Below, in pieces: positions 33,795 through 45,485 of a stretch of 64,000 bases of DNA. Below the pieces are notes generated by a model. It saw nothing but the letters and a program-made list of their open reading frames with translations. It had not been told where the DNA came from and ran no database searches. Both the position numbers and the translations under genes were made by a program. Positions within the stretch are counted from its first letter, which is position 1; each line of letters starts with the position of its first letter. Source of the DNA: Rheum nobile (lineage: Eukaryota > Streptophyta > Magnoliopsida > Caryophyllales > Polygonaceae); NCBI GenBank assembly GCA_027886185.1, contig WOAB01000528.1, forward strand, positions 5,096,001-5,160,000. The letters run 5' to 3'.

Positions 33795-35896
33795 CTAGAG
33801 ACCGAGCAAAATGTAGTAAACCAGTGTAATAGGAAGAGCTATTAGCATCCCGAAAATGACCCTGCAAAATCCCAACACAAATGATGTTTAATTGAACTTG
33901 TTTTTTCTTTCTGGTTTATTAAGTGTGTTCATAATAAAGCTTGAAATGGGGAATTGATACCCTGTGCTGAGAATGTTTGGGTGCACATTGTACTCCTTTG
34001 CGAATACGAATGGGACGATTCCTTGTGGAAGAGCAGCCTGCAAGAAATGAAAGGATTATGTTATCATCCATGCAAATATGCAATTGCAAAGCAAAGGAGA
34101 TGTAGATTTTGACCTGCACAATGGCGATGTGTAAGAGGACGCCACGAAGTCCAACTGCAATGGAAGCCGCTGCCATGACAGCAGGGCCCGTGATGAACCT
34201 CACAGCCATTGAAAAGGTAGCAACCGTGTTTCCACAAGCTATCATTTTCGGCTGCAGGGCCATGAACAATCCTGCAACAAACACCGACTAATGAGAAACA
34301 ATGATCTTGAATCGAACCAAATCCTAGCTTGTTTTTTTTCTTTACCAAGGCTAAACATGGCCATTCCGAGGCCTGCATTGGAGAGAATGGCTATGGAACT
34401 AGCTACTATTGCAGGCATCTCCACATGAAACCTACAAAGATCGCGATTTACATTATATTATAAAATAAAAGGTGAAAAAAGATTGTGCTTAGGTTAAAAG
34501 AGAGTGGAATTTACTTGAAGGATACGAGTGACCAAGTGAGACCGATGAGACTAGAGTAAGTGTTAGGGTTCCTGATGAGCTTCCTCCAAACCATGATCAG
34601 TATCAGTCTGGTCATTACACTTGTAGGCGGCATTGCAGCGGGTTTGGGCTCACCCTGTGGGTTGCCCTTGGGCCGCAGCTCGGTTGTCGAGCTTGACCCG
34701 AGCTTTGAAAGAGTGGGCCCGTCACCGTCCGGCCCGGTCCCATCTTGCCTGTTTCCAAAGCTAAATTCATCCCGCCCATAGTGTTCATAGTCTGATTAAC
34801 ATGTCAAAAGTCAAAAAACTTGTTTCAAACAGCATACTAAAAAAAGACAACCATTTGTTTGTGCAAAGTACATAATATTCACCAATTAGAAACCCACAAA
34901 GTGACAAAAGCAGTTGGGTTAAGACTTAAGAGAGCAAGGCTACATCACAATCAACACCTAACAACACCATGCCAATTGCCAAGTCAAGGAGAAAATGTCC
35001 AATTTATAAGGACAAGATTTACAATCATCCAATCCTATACAATATATAGTACAATGTTTGTACAGATCTCAAACCCTAGATTTTATACCCATATCTATAC
35101 TTGGATTTGCCTAACTCCAAATTCAAACATAACACAATTCTTTAGCTAACCAAACTTAATAAATTTCATACCTTTTGCAGTTGGGTGAGCAACCTCACCA
35201 GCATCATTCCCAACCCCACCTTTGAACACGTGGATCCCACCCTCAGACACTGGTGAAGCACTTGCACTCCATACAAACATATGAAGATCCTTGCCGCCGC
35301 CGTTCGCGGCCCTCTTCTTCCCGTCGGGCCCCGCCACCGGCGAGAAGATCCCAGCTCCGGCAGGAGCAGGGTACCCGGAATTCCCCTGGCCCCTAACCTG
35401 GCCCACAGCAGCCTCCTCATCAAAACCCAAGTTCCCAAAATTTGACCCTCTTGGACTCACGCTGCTCAGATTATTCTTCCCACCGCCGTTGACCATGGAG
35501 TAGAAATCGGTGTGGTTGAAGCTTGACCCTCTCGGAGTCGGATTCCGGGAGGATTGGAGAGAGTATATCTCTGCGTTTGTGAGGTTTGATGGCCTTGGGG
35601 TGTAATGTACGCCGCCGCCGTGGGAGTGGCGGCTGTAGATCTCCGACCGGGAGCTGGTGGATTTTCTAACGGTAACGTGAAGTTTTCCGTCTTCACCTAC
35701 CTGTGCTTCCGTTTGTAACGGCTCTTTCCCATCCAAAGATAAAATATCAGAATCCACCCTGAAATAACGAAAAAACCACCCATTAGAAGTTAGAACCAAG
35801 AAATCTACGGATATAAAGAATTGGTGTTCGTCTTATTAGATTAATGGGTCGATGATTTTTTTGACTTATTATAACATCTACCAGCCAAATGTACAA

Positions 35897-35931
<35 letters not shown>

Positions 35932-36643
35932 GAATTTACAGTCTACACTACACGAGAGCACAGTTAAAAAACAGAGCATAAAAAACAGGGAAACAAATAA
36001 TCTACACAAGCATTAAATTTTCAGTTACTTCGTCATAATAGATTCATGGGTCGTTGAGATTTTAGCTTTGGAACAAAAAAAAAAAACCCACTGAAGCTCC
36101 ATGAAAAACTAAGTACCTGAAAGAAATGATGGAGGCAGCAGTATCAGGGAACTGCTCAGAGATGAGGATCCTGGCACCTCTGAACTCGAAGAGGAAAAGC
36201 ATGAGAGTATACCAGATGATGCACTGAAGAACAACAATCTGAACCATGAGACTTCCAGATTCTTCTCCATACATGCCCTTAAGGAGAGGGATCCCCATGA
36301 CGAGCGTGTTGGGCAAGGTGGAGAGAGAAAACAGAGTGATGGACCACTCGAGGGAGCCTCTGGAGCTGAGCCTAGACCAGACGGAAAGGACCCCCAAAAC
36401 GATGAGTTTTTGGAGGGAGTCGGCGGCGATGAAGTGGTAGTTCATGGCGTAAGGGTTGTTGGTGGAGATGAAGTGGAAGGAGAGGAGTGGGACGGCGAAG
36501 AGCGCGACGAAGCGGTTGATCCCGGAGCACTGGTCGGGGGTGAAGATCTTCCACCATTTCACTGATCCGTAGGCTAGGATCATGGCGACGTAGAGCGGGA
36601 CCACCGCCGTAAGAACATGGTAGAGATCGATGAGGCTGATCAT
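33795..36643 (-). CDS. PIN1-type auxin efflux carrier, seven exons, 592 aa
   Basis: Plasma-membrane exporter of indole-3-acetic acid that sets the direction of polar auxin flow. Minus-strand exons: 36643-36117, 35758-35172, 34791-34515, 34431-34346, 34271-34114, 34037-33961 and 33861-33795. All have GT-AG borders, and the phases sum to exactly 593 codons including TAG. Residues 1-165 form the first membrane bundle (MISLIDLYHVLTAVVPLYVA, then GSVKWWKIFTPDQCSGINRF and NTLVMGIPLL). A central hydrophilic loop (about 165-430) carries the conserved TPRPSNLTNAEIYSLQSSRN and KDLHMFVWSASASPVSE, and its TPRGSSFNHTDFYSM motif supplies likely kinase sites. The second bundle ends PQGIVPFVFAKEYNVHPNIL and YYILLGL. 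ISEQFPDTA, VDSDILSLDG and KGMYG favour PIN1 over PIN3/4/7. The length suits a canonical long-loop PIN. The gene appears intact. Confidence 0.95.
35901..35930. repeat. Homopolymer of 30 G in PIN intron 1
   Basis: Thirty consecutive G on the plus strand (C on the sense strand) within the first intron of the PIN gene. It does not touch splice sites. Confidence 0.9.
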
Positions 36644-38340
36644 TTTGCTTCTCCTGTAATTTGTTCTGATGCTCTGTTTTTCTGGTGTGCTCTGTTTTTT
36701 TTCTGGGTGTGTGTTTGTTTCAAGCCATGAAATGGGGTCGCCGGCGGTGGGTTTCTCCGGCGAGAGGAGAAAGGAGGTGGGGAAAGGGGCAATGTGACAG
36801 AGAGAGGTGGGGTGTGATGTACTTATTAGAGTGGGGAGATGGAAAATGGCAGACAACAAGGGAAACAAAAAGCTGAGCTGCTGAGAAGGCGGAGGAAGAG
36901 GAGGAAGGGGCTTTTCTTTTTTCTTTTGTTTCTTGAGGTGGGTCAGAAAAGCCCGGTGCTTGCATAGCAAAAGAAGAAAGAAGGGAAAGGGGAAATGACG
37001 AAACAGGGTCTGAAAACAGAGAGAAAAGGGAAATGGAGGGATTTTGACTCCGTTGGAGATTTGGAAGATCTGGTATACTCATTACAGATTCTTACAGAGG
37101 ACAATTACTACAGTACGGAGTAATATCTTGGTGCACACTGCACAGGCTATAGCTATTATTAGACCATCTACAAAACTGTGAGTTAGGTAAATGATTTTTT
37201 GATATTTTTTTTAAAAAATTAATGGATTTTTAGTAAAAATAGAAAAAAAAAAAAATTTAAATCCTATTCCTTAAATCCTAAATCTTAAAAATAATATTTT
37301 AAAGAGAGAAAAAACAAAGAAGAGAAAAAAAAATAATAATAAAATAAACTAATAGGGGTATGAAAAATACATAAAAACTAATAAGAATTTATTTTATTAA
37401 TTAAAAACTCTTAAAAGACCAACGGGTCCAAAATCCTCTCTACTACCAAACAGGTTTTATGAGTTTTAAGAGGGAAGATTACAAAAATTATTTTGTGTCA
37501 GAAATATTCAAAAAAAAGTTTTTGATGTTCAGAATAAAGTTTTTTGAAAAACTTCTTCCCTCCCTAAAATAAGAAATCCAATTTTACATTTTCCAGATTT
37601 AATTTTTTTTTTAATTTAACAAATAAGAAATTCATAGTTTCTTTGATATGGATAGCCTTACAATAGAGAAATTTTCTCAAAGTTTCTTAGTTAATTTTTG
37701 AGATTTCTCTCTTTCACATAAGTTTAGGAAACTCTTAGGAAACTCTACTTTAATATTTCATACAATGGAGAAATCAATAAAAAAAAAATTCTTTTTTGGG
37801 AAATAAATTAAATAAAATATATATTACCACACTTATTTGGGGATAAATAAATAAAATATAAAGGCAAATATACACTCTCACTTTATCAGAGAAATGAGTT
37901 TTTTTTTAAATAAACTATACTCCATTTAATGTGGATTTCTCTTTCATTTTTCTAATATTTTATTAATTTTCTTTTATTTTTAAATATTTAAAAAACACAT
38001 GATATCATGATATCTCCCTTGTCGATTCCCTTAGGATTTTCGGTCGTTGTAGCTCTTGAGTATTCTTTGTTTAGGTAATTGTATTTTCATTTTTTCCTAG
38101 TACTAAGAAAACTGTAGATATATTTATTACAATTACACTGGAGTCAAGCCAGGTCTGCGCCCACCCTGGCCCTTGTTGAAACAATATTTCTCTCTCAAGA
38201 AGGTTGGTACTGTATTTATGATTTTTGATGTATAAATATTTATATGTCAAAAAAAGCTACTCAATATATAAATTTAATTCATAAAAGTAAATTGTTTTTA
38301 CCCTAATTTTTATTGAGAAATAATTAGATTAGCATTATAA
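36644..38340. other. PIN 5' leader/promoter region and AT-rich intergenic DNA
   Basis: 36644-37080 is GA/CT-rich and is likely 5' leader and proximal promoter on the minus strand; open frames here are low-complexity. 37150-38340 is AT-rich without a recognisable gene. Confidence 0.5.
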
Positions 38341-38357
38341 TTGGGATGTCACTACTT

Positions 38358-38640
38358 GCACCTGCAGTGGTGCTGCAGACACCATTGCAGGTGCTGCTTA
38401 TTGTAGCGGTATCACTCACTGTTGTTTTCAACGGTGAGTGAGTCCATTTATTTTTATTTTTTTAAATATATAAATATGAACATTGATTATCACCGTTCGT
38501 ATTTTTTTTTAAATATTTAAATAGGAACGGTGGTTATCATCGTTCCTTTTTTTTATTTTTCACCGTTCCAGTAATTTTTTTATTTAAAAATAAATAAATA
38601 ACGCAACGGTGTTATACACCGTTAAAAAAACAAAATAAAG
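38358..38640. repeat. Left array of short hairpins flanking a MULE/PMD element
   Basis: At least five inverted repeats are spaced by AT-rich DNA. GCACCTGCA..GGTG pairs with CACC.TTGCAGGTGC at 38358-38396. TCACTCAC.GTTG pairs with CAAC.GTGAGTGA at about 38412. Others are ATTGATTATCACCGTT (38488), GGAACGGTGGTTATCATCGTTCC (38533) and CAACGGTGTTATACACCGTT (38603). The right-hand counterpart is at 43023-43245. Confidence 0.7.
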
Positions 38641-38919
38641 TTAACACAGACTACGGGTATGGGTTAGCAGGGGCAGACCGTAGGAGTATGGAAACCTGCT
38701 TTAATAGTAGTAGAGGGGTATGGTTGGAGGCAGATAGGGGTATGGGGGAAGGGAAATAGTTAAAAAAAATTGCTATAAAATGGGGCTCGGTGAAAAAATT
38801 AAGTTAGGGTTGGGTCTCATTTTTTTCCTTTGAAGCAAAAAAAAAAACGAGAAGATTAAGATATATTAACCTAATTAAATGAGAATGTAGTAAAATTTAG
38901 TTATTTCAATTATTATATT

Positions 38920-41476
38920 ATGTCATGGTCCAGTGAAGATGTCGTAGAATCAGTTGAAGAAGTATGTAAATTAAATTGTATTAATTATATATGTAATTAT
39001 TATTTTATTTAATGTCATTCCTTTAACTATGTTACTTCTTTAATGTCATTGCTTAATTTATATGTTTACTTAAGGCATATAATATCTTTAACTAGTAGAT
39101 TAGGTTTAAGTGTATATATTATTTATAATGTAAATAGTAGGTTGTATCTCCTTATAAACCATTAGATTTAACTATTTTAACGTAAAAATAATAATTAATT
39201 CATCAATGAATTGTAGGTTTACATGTAGATGAACAACAAGTTGAATGTACATGAACAATTTTATTATACATCTTTATTTTGCATATAATTTGTAAAATTA
39301 TTTTATATGTTATTGGAAAGTTAGAATTGGACAAAAAAAAATCATGAATATTTAAAATACTTTGAATTATAAATATGATATTTTATATATTATTGAAAAG
39401 TTATGGTTATACATGTTTATTATACTAAATTCATACATGTTAATTGTAATGTATGTACATGTTCATATTGGTTACGTATGTACATGTTCATATACATGTA
39501 TGTTTAATGTAGTTAATTGTAGCGTTATTTGATATTTTGACATGAAACCCTTCAAATAGAAATTATTAATTGTCTATTTGTCTTCAAAGTTTATAAAACC
39601 CTTCATATATATACTTTGGTTATTACGTTTTATTAGAAGGATGTTTGTGATATTAAGTGTATTTGAGTAAATGTTTATTTGAAATAAGTTATTCGTCATA
39701 ATTATTAAATTGTTGAAATATATCTTAGCGTGGTTTGAAATTGATTTGGTGTAAATGTATTATTGTAAATATATTAGCGTTATTTTTTTGAGTACTTGAT
39801 TTAATTATAGTTAATTTTCTAACATTAGACGTGTTAGAATGTGTTGCATCATTATATATTTTGTGTTATCGCATAAATTGATTTAAAATATCTGTAAATA
39901 GTGGCAGGATTTTTCTTCCTACTTCGAGACGGGTTACCTGTGACCGGATCGTCAGTCCATGTGTTAGACTGGGCACGTGAACAAGGAACTAGACTTAACA
40001 TTAGGGGTGAGCAAACGGATCGATCCGATCCGATCCGTTATACCGGATATCCGGTTTAAAAAATTTACAAAATCTCGATCCGTATCCGGTCCGTTTTGAA
40101 ACGGATATCCGGTAAAAAGGACCCGGATCGGATCGGATATCTGAGCCGAATATCCGAATTATCCGGTTACTACAAATCTATTAAAAATAAATCAATATAT
40201 TCATTTTTTAAATTCAAAAGTAATAAATTTGTAAATTAAGAAATAAAATTTGTAGGTTGTGATTAAGGATGTAAAATTTATTAATATATTACTCAATATA
40301 TTAGTTATAATAAACAAATTTATGATTATAAATATTATATGAATAGTACCGGATATTTTCGGATATCCGGTTAGCTAAATATCTCGATCCGTATCCGGTT
40401 CAAGTATCCGGCAAAATCACCCGGATCAGATCGGATACGGATAAAAACTTAAAGGATATTTTCGGATACGGATTTTTGGATACGGATCGGCGGATTTTCG
40501 GATCGGATCAGCCGGATCGGATATATTTGCTCACCCCTACTTAACATAGTGTTGACTATCCAGAAATCATGGGAGCGAAAAGTCATACTGGCGTGCGAGA
40601 AGTCGGGAAGCTATCGGCCGTTCAAGGATGTATTGATATGAAAGACGCGTACAAAGAAGATCAATTGTCCATTTGTGCTGAACATGGTGATGCAAAAGGA
40701 CGGGTCATGGATGTTGTATATGGTATGTGGTACACACGATCATGATCTTGCGACGAGCTTGGAGGGTCACGCCTATGTCAGGCGCCTGACTGAGGAACAA
40801 AAGAGGCAGGTCGTGGCGTTGACGAAAGCGTCCGCAAAGCCGAAGATGATTATAGCCTTCTTACGACAGACGCATAACATGGTCTTTACGCCGAGGAAGC
40901 AAATCTACAACGTCTGGCAGCAGTTTCACGCTTCAGAGATGGATGGTATGACTATAACCCAGTACACCCTCTCATATTTATTAAGCTTCGGTTACTACGT
41001 CAATCCCCGAAGGCTACCTGAACATGACGATGTGGTTCAAGACTTGTTTTGGGCTCACCCCCATTCCATTCATCTGCTGAGCTTGTTCCCTTACGTCGTC
41101 ATCATGGATTCGACATACAAGACAAACAAGTTAGTAGTTCCGATATTACAAATTTTGAGCAATTTTACTCATTATTGTAGCTTGGTTAGAGTCGTTTTTA
41201 TACTTTCTTATAAAATGATTATAGGTATAAGTTGCCCCTAGTTGAGATCATCGGCTTTACGTGCACGGGACATACCTTCAACGTTGCCTATTCGTTCATG
41301 GCACATGAGAACGTCAACCACTATGAATGGACACTCAGAGAGTTGGCACACTTGTTCTCTCAAGTCGGCAAGAGGCCAACGACGATAGTCACGGATCGAG
41401 ATTTGGCCGAGGTCAAAGCTCTAGGCCATGTATTCCCCGATGCCCAACATCTATTGTGTTGCTTATTTTCGTGTAG
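38920..41476 (+). pseudogene. FAR1/MULE-type transposase, broken
   Basis: A 14-codon first exon (38920-38961, MSWSSEDVVESVEE) ends at a GTATGT donor. Exon 2 (from 39908) opens DFSSYFETGYL, then shifts frame near 39945 into HVLDWAREQGTRLNIVLTIQ. It is split by a 538-bp hAT MITE at 40002 and is stopped by TGA at 40639-40641. Downstream come the zinc-like TKKINCPF segment and HDHDLA, then the DDE domain with its first Asp in MDSTYKTNK, spliced to YKLPLVEIIGF (intron about 41130-41225). The second Asp is in TIVTDRDLAEVKALG. Homology ends at FPDAQHLLC near 41460, before the third catalytic acidic residue. The transposase is therefore truncated as well as interrupted. Confidence 0.75.
40002..40539. 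mobile_element. hAT-type MITE nested in the transposase exon
   Basis: The 538-bp element has 14-bp terminal inverted repeats, TAGGGGTGAGCAAA at the left and TTTGCTCACCCCTA at the right. The exact 8-bp target duplication CTTAACAT is at 39994-40001 and 40540-40547. The interior is rich in GGATATCCGG and CGGATCGGAT palindromes and has no open frame. Eight-base duplications are the hAT signature. Confidence 0.95.
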
Positions 41477-42740
41477 GACTGGATTTGGAGCTATTTTCCA
41501 AAGTTTAAGGGCCACTTGAATCTGTCTCAAAACGACCCGAGAAATGAAGGTCCACTGGCGGCCCACATCGATCCTCGATCGCCGAAAGAAGGATTTTGCA
41601 TCAGGGTCAAGGAAATGAGGCTTTCACTGGACTTATTACGACCTGACGAGGTACTATAATTTCTCTAATGAGAAGATAATTTCATTATTCATTTTACATT
41701 GGTTTTCATTTAAATTTATACGACACAAGCTCAAACTCTTATGTGTATAGGTCATATGGATGTCGTGCGACAATGTCGAACTACGTCACTACCGCACATC
41801 GATGTACAGAGGAACCCTGAGGTGCATGAAATTCAGTGAACCTTACATGCATGATCGAGTGACTCCTCAATTCGGTAAGGTTCAACCGATTCCCATTGAC
41901 CCGATTCGGCCCAAGAGTTGAATCAGAAAAATGCACCTCAAGAGTTACAAGGCGGAGTTCTTTCCCACGGACGACCATTGGGATGACTTGTCCAACTACC
42001 AATCCCTGATTCTGACGCTACCCAATTGTTCCACAAGCACGCAGACGGTGGATGGCTACGTTTTGTGGTTGCAACCTCTTTCCCATCCTTACATGTATGC
42101 GGATTCCAAGAATGTGATGGAAAACGAATGTCCTGTGCCCGCATACATAGAATCCGTTATCAAAATTAACAATATACAAGGGATAGTTAACAAGACCCTG
42201 CACCAGTTGGGTGCAATGCCAGACATGAATATCGCAGTAGCGGCGCTTAAGCGGATCCAAGCGCTTGTGAATGTCCAACCGGTTGAAGCTCCGGTTGCAG
42301 AGGGTGCTGAACCAGAAGAATATGTCCCAGTTCCCGAAACACAATACGAGGTGCACGAGACACAGTATGGGCCAGCCACAGGTCCAAGTACAGGTGGAGG
42401 GTATCAGGCTCCATACTTCGGCCAAGGATTTGGGCAAGCATTCCAAGACCCATCGTTCGCACCGTCGACTGGAGGTCCAAGCTTTGGGCAAGCATTCCAA
42501 GGCCCACTGTTTGCACCGGCGATAGGAGGTCCAAGCTATGGGCAAGGATACCAAGGCCCACCGTTCGGAGTGCCGACATGGTTCGGGGGGCAGTATGGGG
42601 GAACGAGTGGATTCATGGATTTACTTAGGTCTGGTCAAGGGTACGGGCAGTACGGGGAATGGTATCCTCCAACGTACGGGACATGTTTTGGACAAGGATA
42701 TGAGGGGCCGTACGGGAGAGGGAATGAGGGGAACAATTGA
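41477..42740 (+). pseudogene. Plant mobile domain (PMD/MAIN-like) protein, C-terminal part, with stop
   Basis: Two exons, 41477-41650 (DWIWSYFPKFKGHLNLSQND... to LRPDE) and 41751-42740, phase 0, with GT/AG borders. The motifs WMSCDNVELRHYR and RVTPQFGKVQPIP match the PMD family, which occurs in MAIN/MAIL host proteins and in Gypsy and MULE transposons. A TGA at 41919-41921 interrupts the frame, which then stays open for 269 codons. The C-terminal 100 residues contain imperfect repeats of about 16 aa (GPSFGQAFQGPLFAP) rich in Gly and Gln. The N-terminal half of the PMD is missing. It abuts the truncated transposase at 41476, so an internal deletion probably joined the two genes. Confidence 0.6.
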
Positions 42741-43022
42741 ATATCTTTTGTATAACCCTAAATCCAAATTTTATGTACTTTATTTCAATTAGTATTTTCC
42801 TTTTCCTTTCTATGTAGTATATAAATCCATAATTTAACTCTAACCATCACACAAAACCACTAATTTTTTTAACAATATAATTTATATTTAAAAAAACGTT
42901 TATGTAAATGTATGAATTTTCTTATATTTTTCAAAATATTCGCATAAACACTTATAAAAATAATACCCCAAAAGAATAATACCACTTAATTTATATTTAA
43001 CAATTTTTATTTTTTTTTAAAA

Positions 43023-43245
43023 AGTTAACGGCTTTTCAAGCCGTTGTTTTTTTTTTAAAAGAAAAAAATATTTTTAATGGCTTTTAAAGCCGTTACTAAT
43101 TTTAAAAATGAAAAAAAAGTGTAACGGTGATAGTCACCGTTGTTAATTTAGAAAATTAAAAAAAAAAGTGTAACGGTGATACTCACCATTGTTTAATTAT
43201 CTAAAAAAAAATTAAGTAACGATGACTATCACCGTTCAAATCAAC
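43023..43245. repeat. Right array of short hairpins flanking the MULE/PMD element
   Basis: Five hairpins at about 46-50 bp spacing: AACGGCTTTTCAAGCCGTT (43026), AATGGCTTTTAAAGCCGTT (43077), TAACGGTGATAGTCACCGTT (43122), TAACGGTGATACTCACCATT (43170) and TAACGATGACTATCACCGTT (43216). The AACGGTG..CACCGTT core is shared with the left array. Confidence 0.8.
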
Positions 43246-43509
43246 AACCTGCACATTTTTCAACCCGGTGAAAGTAGTAATCCCCTTATAACTGATATGA
43301 GTATTAAGTGAAAATATCCTTATGGATGATAATATTAAGTTCTTCATGTTTTTTAAAATTGAGTTTAAGTGAAAAATTCAAAGATACAATTTTGTCAGTA
43401 TTAAGGTTTATCTCTTTAAAAATATATCTAATGTGGAGATTAATGAAAAATTGAAGGTTGATAAGGATATCATTGATAATCATTTTAATTTTTCACGAAC
43501 TAGCTAATT

Positions 43510-44266
43510 TTGTTTTCCAATCTGGATTCGCATTATGCGGTGAGGTTGATCGTGGACCCAAATATTCAAGGTTGGTTTTCAAACTGTGAATTATAATATT
43601 CCCAAACAAACATACATATTCATATAAGACTCACCTTCTTTGGAGTCTTCTTTTGTCGCATATCTCTTCTTCCGTTTCAGTGAGAGTATTTGGGTTATAT
43701 ATATCGTCTATCGACTATTATTCGAGAGACAATGATAGTAACCAGATACAATCACAAGAACGAATTAACCATCCTATTTGAGTCCTTGTTTAGTCTTTCA
43801 TTAGACTAATCAACCTTATGTTTCCTTGCATGGTTGACTGGTGTCATCCGTCCTATACGACACATCAGTGGTTGGTTTCAGACAACCTTGAAGTAACAAA
43901 CTGAAGATGAAAGCTTGCAGTTGAAGTTTAGTTTGAAGAATTTCAAGGTCGTTTAAATATAGGATTTACTTGTCTAATTAATATAATAGGTGAAGTTGTA
44001 TATCCTAGTCATGTAATTAGGATTCATTTAAAGTCTTCTGTTTTAATTTCAATATCGTTTGTAAATTATCCTTCTCAATTTACGAGATGAATTTTAATAA
44101 AAGATTGAGTTATCTTTATATAAAGTCTTCCGCTATTTACTCTTTTATTATTTAATGTTCATTTATTTAAGCTTAATTGTTCCGATTAAAGCCTTGGGTG
44201 ACTTTAGACTTTACAGTCTGAGATCACTAGCGTGTGACACTACCGACATAAGTCGAGGGTATTACA
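43510..44266 (+). repeat. Diverged LTR remnant related to the 8.7-16.3 kb element
   Basis: TTTCCAATCTGGATTCGC..GCG.TGAGGTTGATCGTG near 43514 parallels the LTR near 9083. TTAGTCTTTCATTAGACTAA near 43792 parallels TTAGTCTATTCATTAGACTAA near 9801. The end (AAGCCTTGGGTGACTT.. to GGTATTACA at 44266) parallels the LTR 3' end. It lacks the 49-bp array. Probably an old solo LTR of a sister family. Confidence 0.7.
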
Positions 44267-45084
44267 TAAATCATATAAGGTAGAGTATCTTTATGAACCT
44301 CCGACACTCACAACCCTCCTATGTTTAACACTAAAAGGCATTGAATTAAAATGAAATAAATGAAAAGTTATGACTAATGATGCGTTAACTTGTAAGGTTA
44401 GAAACTGAAATAGAATGGATTAAAATGTTAGAGACCCATAATATATTAACATATAAAGATTAGGAACTGAAATATATGAATGAAAGGTTAGCTAGAGATT
44501 AATTTAAATAAAATGTGAAGGGTCAGGGACTTTAATATTTGGTAAATTTCACATTAACAACATTGTTCCACAATAATGCTTATATCATTTAACATCATAC
44601 ACGGATGAGAACAAACATATTCAACATCTTTGTAATGTAGTAGGTAATCTACTACAGCCTTGCCATTTAATATACGTTCATGTTGTTAATTTTGTTTGAA
44701 AATATATATTTTTCTGGGGGAAGGGGGTGGAATTTCACAACTTATAAGTGTTGCATTTTCCACATGTACTAATTAGGATTTGTTAGGTGATTAAGTTTAT
44801 AAAGAGTTTTTTTTTTGTTTATAAGTAGTTGATAAATAGGGTAGTATATAAAAACATGTTTGGTAGAAATGTGATTTCTATGGATATGTGTATTTTATTA
44901 AAAAAGTGTGAGTAGTGAAAAAAAATATTATATTGAATGTATAAAAGTAGTTTTTTTAAATGTTTATATTTAATAAACAAAAATAGCCAAACAAAGCCTT
45001 AAACTTTTAACAATTTTAGTAGTTCGTCTGGATTTTTATAGGGCCATACTATTCGACGCATAGGCATTTTTGCCTTTTGGCGCA

Positions 45085-45245
45085 TAGGGCTCGCGCGTAA
45101 CGTGGGAATAGGCTTCCCGCGTTACGCTCGGGAAGGCACATGTTCAAGCCCCACACGTAACGTGTGAGACTGTCCCACACGTTACGCATGGGACACATCC
45201 ACACGTTACGTGTGGGTATATGCCACACGTAACGTGTGGCATGGA
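45085..45245. repeat. Left palindrome array (CACACGTTACGTGTG type)
   Basis: Repeated ACGT palindromes: GCGCGTAACG, CCACACGTAACGTGTGAG, CCACACGTTACGCATGGG, CCACACGTTACGTGTGGG and GCCACACGTAACGTGTGGC. Further arrays of the same motif lie at 46448-46560, 47055-47140 and 49680-49790. Confidence 0.9.
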
Positions 45246-45485
45246 TCTGGCTTTAAAAGCCAGATCTTGCTCTCCTCCTTCATTCATTCGAAGCCGCAAT
45301 TCTTGTTGCTCTCCTCGTTACGCGTCTCTTTGCTCTCCTCGTAACGAATCGATCGACTCCGGCGTTACGTTCGAGATATTTGAAAGGTTAGTTATTACTC
45401 GTCGTTGTTTGATTTGTTTTGTTAGATTTGAAGTTATTGGTTAGGAATTGTAGATCCATATTGTAGATCTATGTTATTTTGATGT

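Larger units (their letters stand above)
38358..43245 (+). mobile_element. Decayed MULE carrying a transposase and a plant-mobile-domain gene
   Basis: The span is set by the two hairpin arrays. The outermost bases share CTACTTGCACC on the left (about 38351) and CTACTTTCACC inverted on the right (about 43270). I found no convincing target duplication, so the exact borders are uncertain. Inside are transposase exons, PMD exons and a nested hAT MITE. Confidence 0.55.

Noticed and set aside
36720..37082. Open frame upstream of the PIN gene on the minus strand
   Set aside because: Ser/Pro-rich reading of the CT-rich leader or promoter; no motif, and it would overlap the expected 5' leader.
42018..42579. 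Minus-strand frames opposite the PMD gene
   Set aside because: Mirror of the Gly/Gln repeats on the coding strand.
38349..43275. CACTA-superfamily assignment from CACTAC at the left end
   Set aside because: The right end reads TACTAC inverted, no 3-bp duplication was found, and the encoded transposase is MULE-type.
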